DNA from: Saccoglossus kowalevskii
Taxonomy: Eukaryota; Hemichordata; Enteropneusta; Harrimaniidae
Length of the DNA: 10,250 nucleotides
Assembly (NCBI RefSeq): GCF_000003605.2
Contig: NW_003146281.1
Span: 346,812-357,061, forward strand
Direction of reading: 5' to 3'
Both the position numbers and the translations under genes were made by a program. The notes under the pieces are model-generated. The model did not search any database. It had not been told where the DNA came from and was given only the letters and a program-made list of their open reading frames with translations. Below are positions 7,644-10,250 of this stretch, in pieces (the stretch's first letter is position 1; every line of letters starts with the position of its first letter).

Positions 7644-9326
7644 TGCACATATAGTGGGCGTGTCGTTATTGTTTTCAATGTACATAATGGGCGTGTCGTT
7701 ATTGTTTTCAAACCACACATAGTGGGCGTGTCGTTATTGTTTTTAATCTACACGTGGTGGGCGTGTCGTTATTGTTTTCAATGTACATAGTGGGCGTGTC
7801 GTTATTGTTTTCAATGCACATAGTGGGCGTGTCGTTATTGTTTTCAATGCACATAGTGGGCGTGTCATTATTGTTTTCAATGCACATAGTGGGCGTGTCG
7901 TTATTGTTTTCAATGTACATAGTGGGCGTGTCGTTATTGTTTTCAATGCACATAGTGGGCGTGTCGTTATTGTTTTCAATGCACATAGTGGGCGTGTCAT
8001 TATTGTTTTCAATGCACATAGTGGGCGTGTCGTTATTGTTTTCAATGCACATAGTGGGCGTGTCATTATTGTTTTCAATGCACATAGTGGGCGTGTCGTT
8101 ATTGTTTTCAATGTACATAGTGGGCGTGCCGTTATTGTTTTCAATGCACATAGTGGGCGTGTCGTTATTGTTTTCAATGCACATAGTGGGCGTGTCGTTA
8201 TTGTTTTCAATTCACATAGTGGGCGTGTCGTTATTGTTTTCAATGCACATAGTGGGCGTGTCGTTATTGTTTTCAATGCACATAGAAGGCGTGTCGTTAT
8301 TGTTTTCTATGCACATAGTGGGCGTGTCGTTAGTATTTTCAATGTACATAGTGGGCGTGTCGTTATTGTTTTCAATGCACATAGTGGGCGTGTCGAAATT
8401 GTTTTCAATGTACATAGTGGGCGTGTCGTTATTATTTTCAATGTACATAGTGGGCGTGTCGTTATTGTCTTCAATGCACATAATGGGCGTGTCGTTATTG
8501 TTTTCAATGTACATAGTGGGCGTGTCGTTATTGTTTTCAATGTACATAGTGGGCGTGTCGTTATTATTTTCAATGCACATAGTGGGCGTGTCGTTATTGT
8601 TTTCAATGTACATAGTGGGCGTGTCGTTATTGTTTTCAATGCACATAGTGGGCGTGTCGTTATTGTTTTCAATGTACATAGTGGGCGTGTCGTTATTGTT
8701 TTCAATGCACATAGTGGGCGTGTCATTATTGTTTTCAATGCACAGAGTGGGCGTGTCGTTATTGTTTTCAATGCACATAGTGGGCGTGATGTTATCGTTT
8801 TCAATGCACATAGTGGGCGTGTCAGTATTGTTTTCAATGCACATAGTGGGCGTGTCGTTATTGTTTTCAATGTACATAGTGGGCGTGTCGTTATTGTTTT
8901 CAATGCACATAGTGGGCGTGTCGTTATTGTTTTCTATGCACTTAGTGGGCGTGTCGTTATTGTTTTCAGTGCACATAGTGGGCGTGTCGTTATTATTTTC
9001 AATGCACATAGTGGGCGTGTCGTTATTGTTTTCAATGCACATAGTGGGCGTGTCGTTATTGTTGTCAATGCACATAGTGGGCGTGTCGTTATTGTTTTCA
9101 AACAACACATAGTGGGCGTGTCGTTATTGTTTTCAATGTACATAGTGGGCGTGATGTTATTATTTTCAATGCACATAGTGGGCGTGTCGTTATTGTTTTC
9201 AATGTACATAGTGGGCGTGTCGTTATTATTTTCAATGTACATAGTGGGCGTGTCGTTATTGTTTTCAATGCACATAGTGGGCGTGTCGTTATTATTTTCA
9301 ATGAACATAGTGGGTGTGTCGCAATT
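7644..9326 (+). repeat. 33-bp minisatellite, 51 units
   Basis: The unit contains, in order, CATAGTGGGCGTG, TCGTTATTG and TTTTCAATG followed by CA or TA. Counting the GGGCGTG word gives 51 units. From 7792 to 9079 forty consecutive units keep exact 33-bp spacing; only the junctions at 7711, 7750 and 9104 carry two extra bases. Frequent variants are TGCAC/TGTAC, TCGTT/TCATT and ATTGTTTT/ATTATTTT. Units at both edges are the most diverged, as expected for an array homogenised by unequal exchange or replication slippage. Because 33 is a multiple of three and the unit has no stop in three of six frames, long frames appear on both strands (452 codons plus, 298 codons minus). These read as 11-residue repeats (IVGVSLLFSMH plus; MCIENNNDTPT minus) and are almost certainly not genes. 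Confidence 0.97.
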
Positions 9327-10012
9327 ACACTTTCTTGTCTTGCTACGCGATGAGTGTATCGTAAACTTGTCACGTCTCCTTATTTTACCGGCCGGCCTGC
9401 TCGAGATTTTATGATTTGAAGAGTCTGCTTTTTTTCTCTATGTATGAGACCAATTTTAATGGTTGATAGTAATCCGCCTAATACAGACGCATCGTGAATG
9501 TTAACGGCCATGCCCGACTGCTCCATACATAACAGCATAACTATTATTTATAGCTTAGCGCGAGTGCGGATTCAACGATATTTCACTCATTAGCAATGGT
9601 TCTTTCGAGTAACAGTTTCTAATCATCTTATTGGCATTTCAATAAGATCGATAGACCCTTTATTTGCAGTGATGCATAACAGTAGCTTTTAAATAAGACG
9701 CGTAACAAGCCTAAGCCAGTCAGACATTGACAACACGCCTATAAGCCGGTCAGACATAGACAATGTTTAAGTTATCTGAAAAAAGGACTTTGATCATTCA
9801 ATGGAAAACTACAATAGAAAATGAATTCAGTGACTAGAAATTGCCAACATTTGTATTATCAGCCTTACAGAATGGTTTGGTGCTAATAAAGAGTTTTTTT
9901 CTGAGTATGCTACCGATGTCTAACGTCTTAATAAATTCACTGAGATGAGCGTCCTAATATAGATAGCCAAGCTTACACGTACTGTATTTCAAAATACTTA
10001 CCCGTTATTGAT
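9327..10012. other. Unique sequence between the two minisatellites
   Basis: No credible gene. A GC-rich island at 9388-9405 contains the palindrome GGCCGGCC and, three bases later, CTCGAG. A 28-bp tandem duplication at 9710-9765 is listed separately. The rest is AT-rich with no structure I can identify. Confidence 0.6.
9710..9765 (+). repeat. 28-bp imperfect tandem duplication
   Basis: CCTAAGCCAGTCAGACATTG at 9710 is followed 28 bases later, at 9738, by CCTATAAGCCGGTCAGACAT. The second copy has two extra bases and a few substitutions. Two copies only; a small tandem duplication is the simplest reading. Confidence 0.7.
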
Positions 10013-10250
10013 TTGATCACGTGGGATGTGGTTACATTTACCTGGTCACGTGAGAGGTGAATATCCATTAAAAATCTGATTACGTAAGTGGTTACCATTA
10101 TAAAATCTGATCACATGAGAGGTGGTTACCATTATAAAATCTGATCACATGAGAGGTGGTTACCATTATAAAATCTGATCACATGAGAGGTGGTTACCAG
10201 TATAAAATGTGATCACGTGAAAGGTGGTTACCATTATAACATCTGATAAA
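10013..10250 (+). repeat. ~34-bp minisatellite with an E-box in each unit, running off the window
   Basis: Units start at 10013, 10042, 10076, 10107, 10141, 10175, 10209 and 10243 (the last cut by the window end). Spacing is exactly 34 from 10107 onward and 29, 34 and 31 before that. Each unit holds TGATCAC(A/G)TGA, then a GAGAGGTGG-like part, GGTTACC and an ATTATAAAAT-like tail. The copies at 10107, 10141 and 10175 are almost identical, while the left units are more diverged, so the left edge of the array is in view and the right edge is not. There is no sequence relation to the 33-bp array that I can defend. Confidence 0.93.

Noticed and set aside
7754-9112. A 452-codon plus-strand gene encoding a repeat protein
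   Set aside because: The frame is open only because a 33-bp unit lacks a stop in that frame. Other frames on the opposite strand are open for the same reason, unit variants change residues freely, and there is no unique N- or C-terminal domain.
7644-9326. A CRISPR array
   Set aside because: There are no unique spacers: units are head to tail with a 33-bp period, and the sequence looks eukaryotic with no cas genes.
9981-9994. ATACTTACC resembling the 5' end of U1 snRNA
   Set aside because: Only nine bases match, and no U1 body, Sm site or snRNA promoter follows.

Overview
This window looks like non-coding nuclear DNA from an animal genome, most plausibly an AT-rich invertebrate. The arguments are indirect: no gene-dense layout, no bacterial-type start sites or operons, many scattered CpGs, a long pure tetranucleotide microsatellite, several minisatellites, and matches to metazoan transcription-factor motifs. 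I cannot name the species. I recognise no protein-coding gene, rRNA, tRNA or CRISPR array. Most of the long open frames are by-products of tandem repeats.

Layout: (a) 100-640 is a promoter-like segment with more CpG than its surroundings. It has an inverted pair of CCAAT boxes, a heat-shock-element-like palindrome, and an ATGGCGGC word directly followed by a 13-bp sequence that fits the RFX X-box exactly. A 90-codon open frame starts at that ATG. (b) 640-3410 is AT-rich DNA with no gene I can support. (c) 3413-3545 is a pure TTTA microsatellite. (d) 3934-5130 is a repeat patchwork: a cluster of GACAAAYGCCCC-like words with a C13 run, diverged ~108-bp and exact-period 43-bp repeats, and a ~637-bp block that splits the 43-bp family and looks like an insertion. 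(e) 5131-7640 is mostly featureless, apart from a full match to the Staf/ZNF143 element near 6050, a small hairpin near 6690 and a doubtful 134-codon open frame. (f) 7644-9326 is the dominant feature: a 33-bp minisatellite of 51 units, 40 of them in perfect register. (g) 9327-10012 is unique sequence with a 28-bp duplication. (h) 10013 to the window end is a second, unrelated minisatellite with a ~34-bp unit built around an E-box.

No genes can be seen working together. The points of interest are the regulatory-looking motif clusters and the internal structure of the two minisatellites, in particular a CpG that survives in almost every 33-bp unit while its neighbour decays, and an E-box that shows CpG decay across the 34-bp array.
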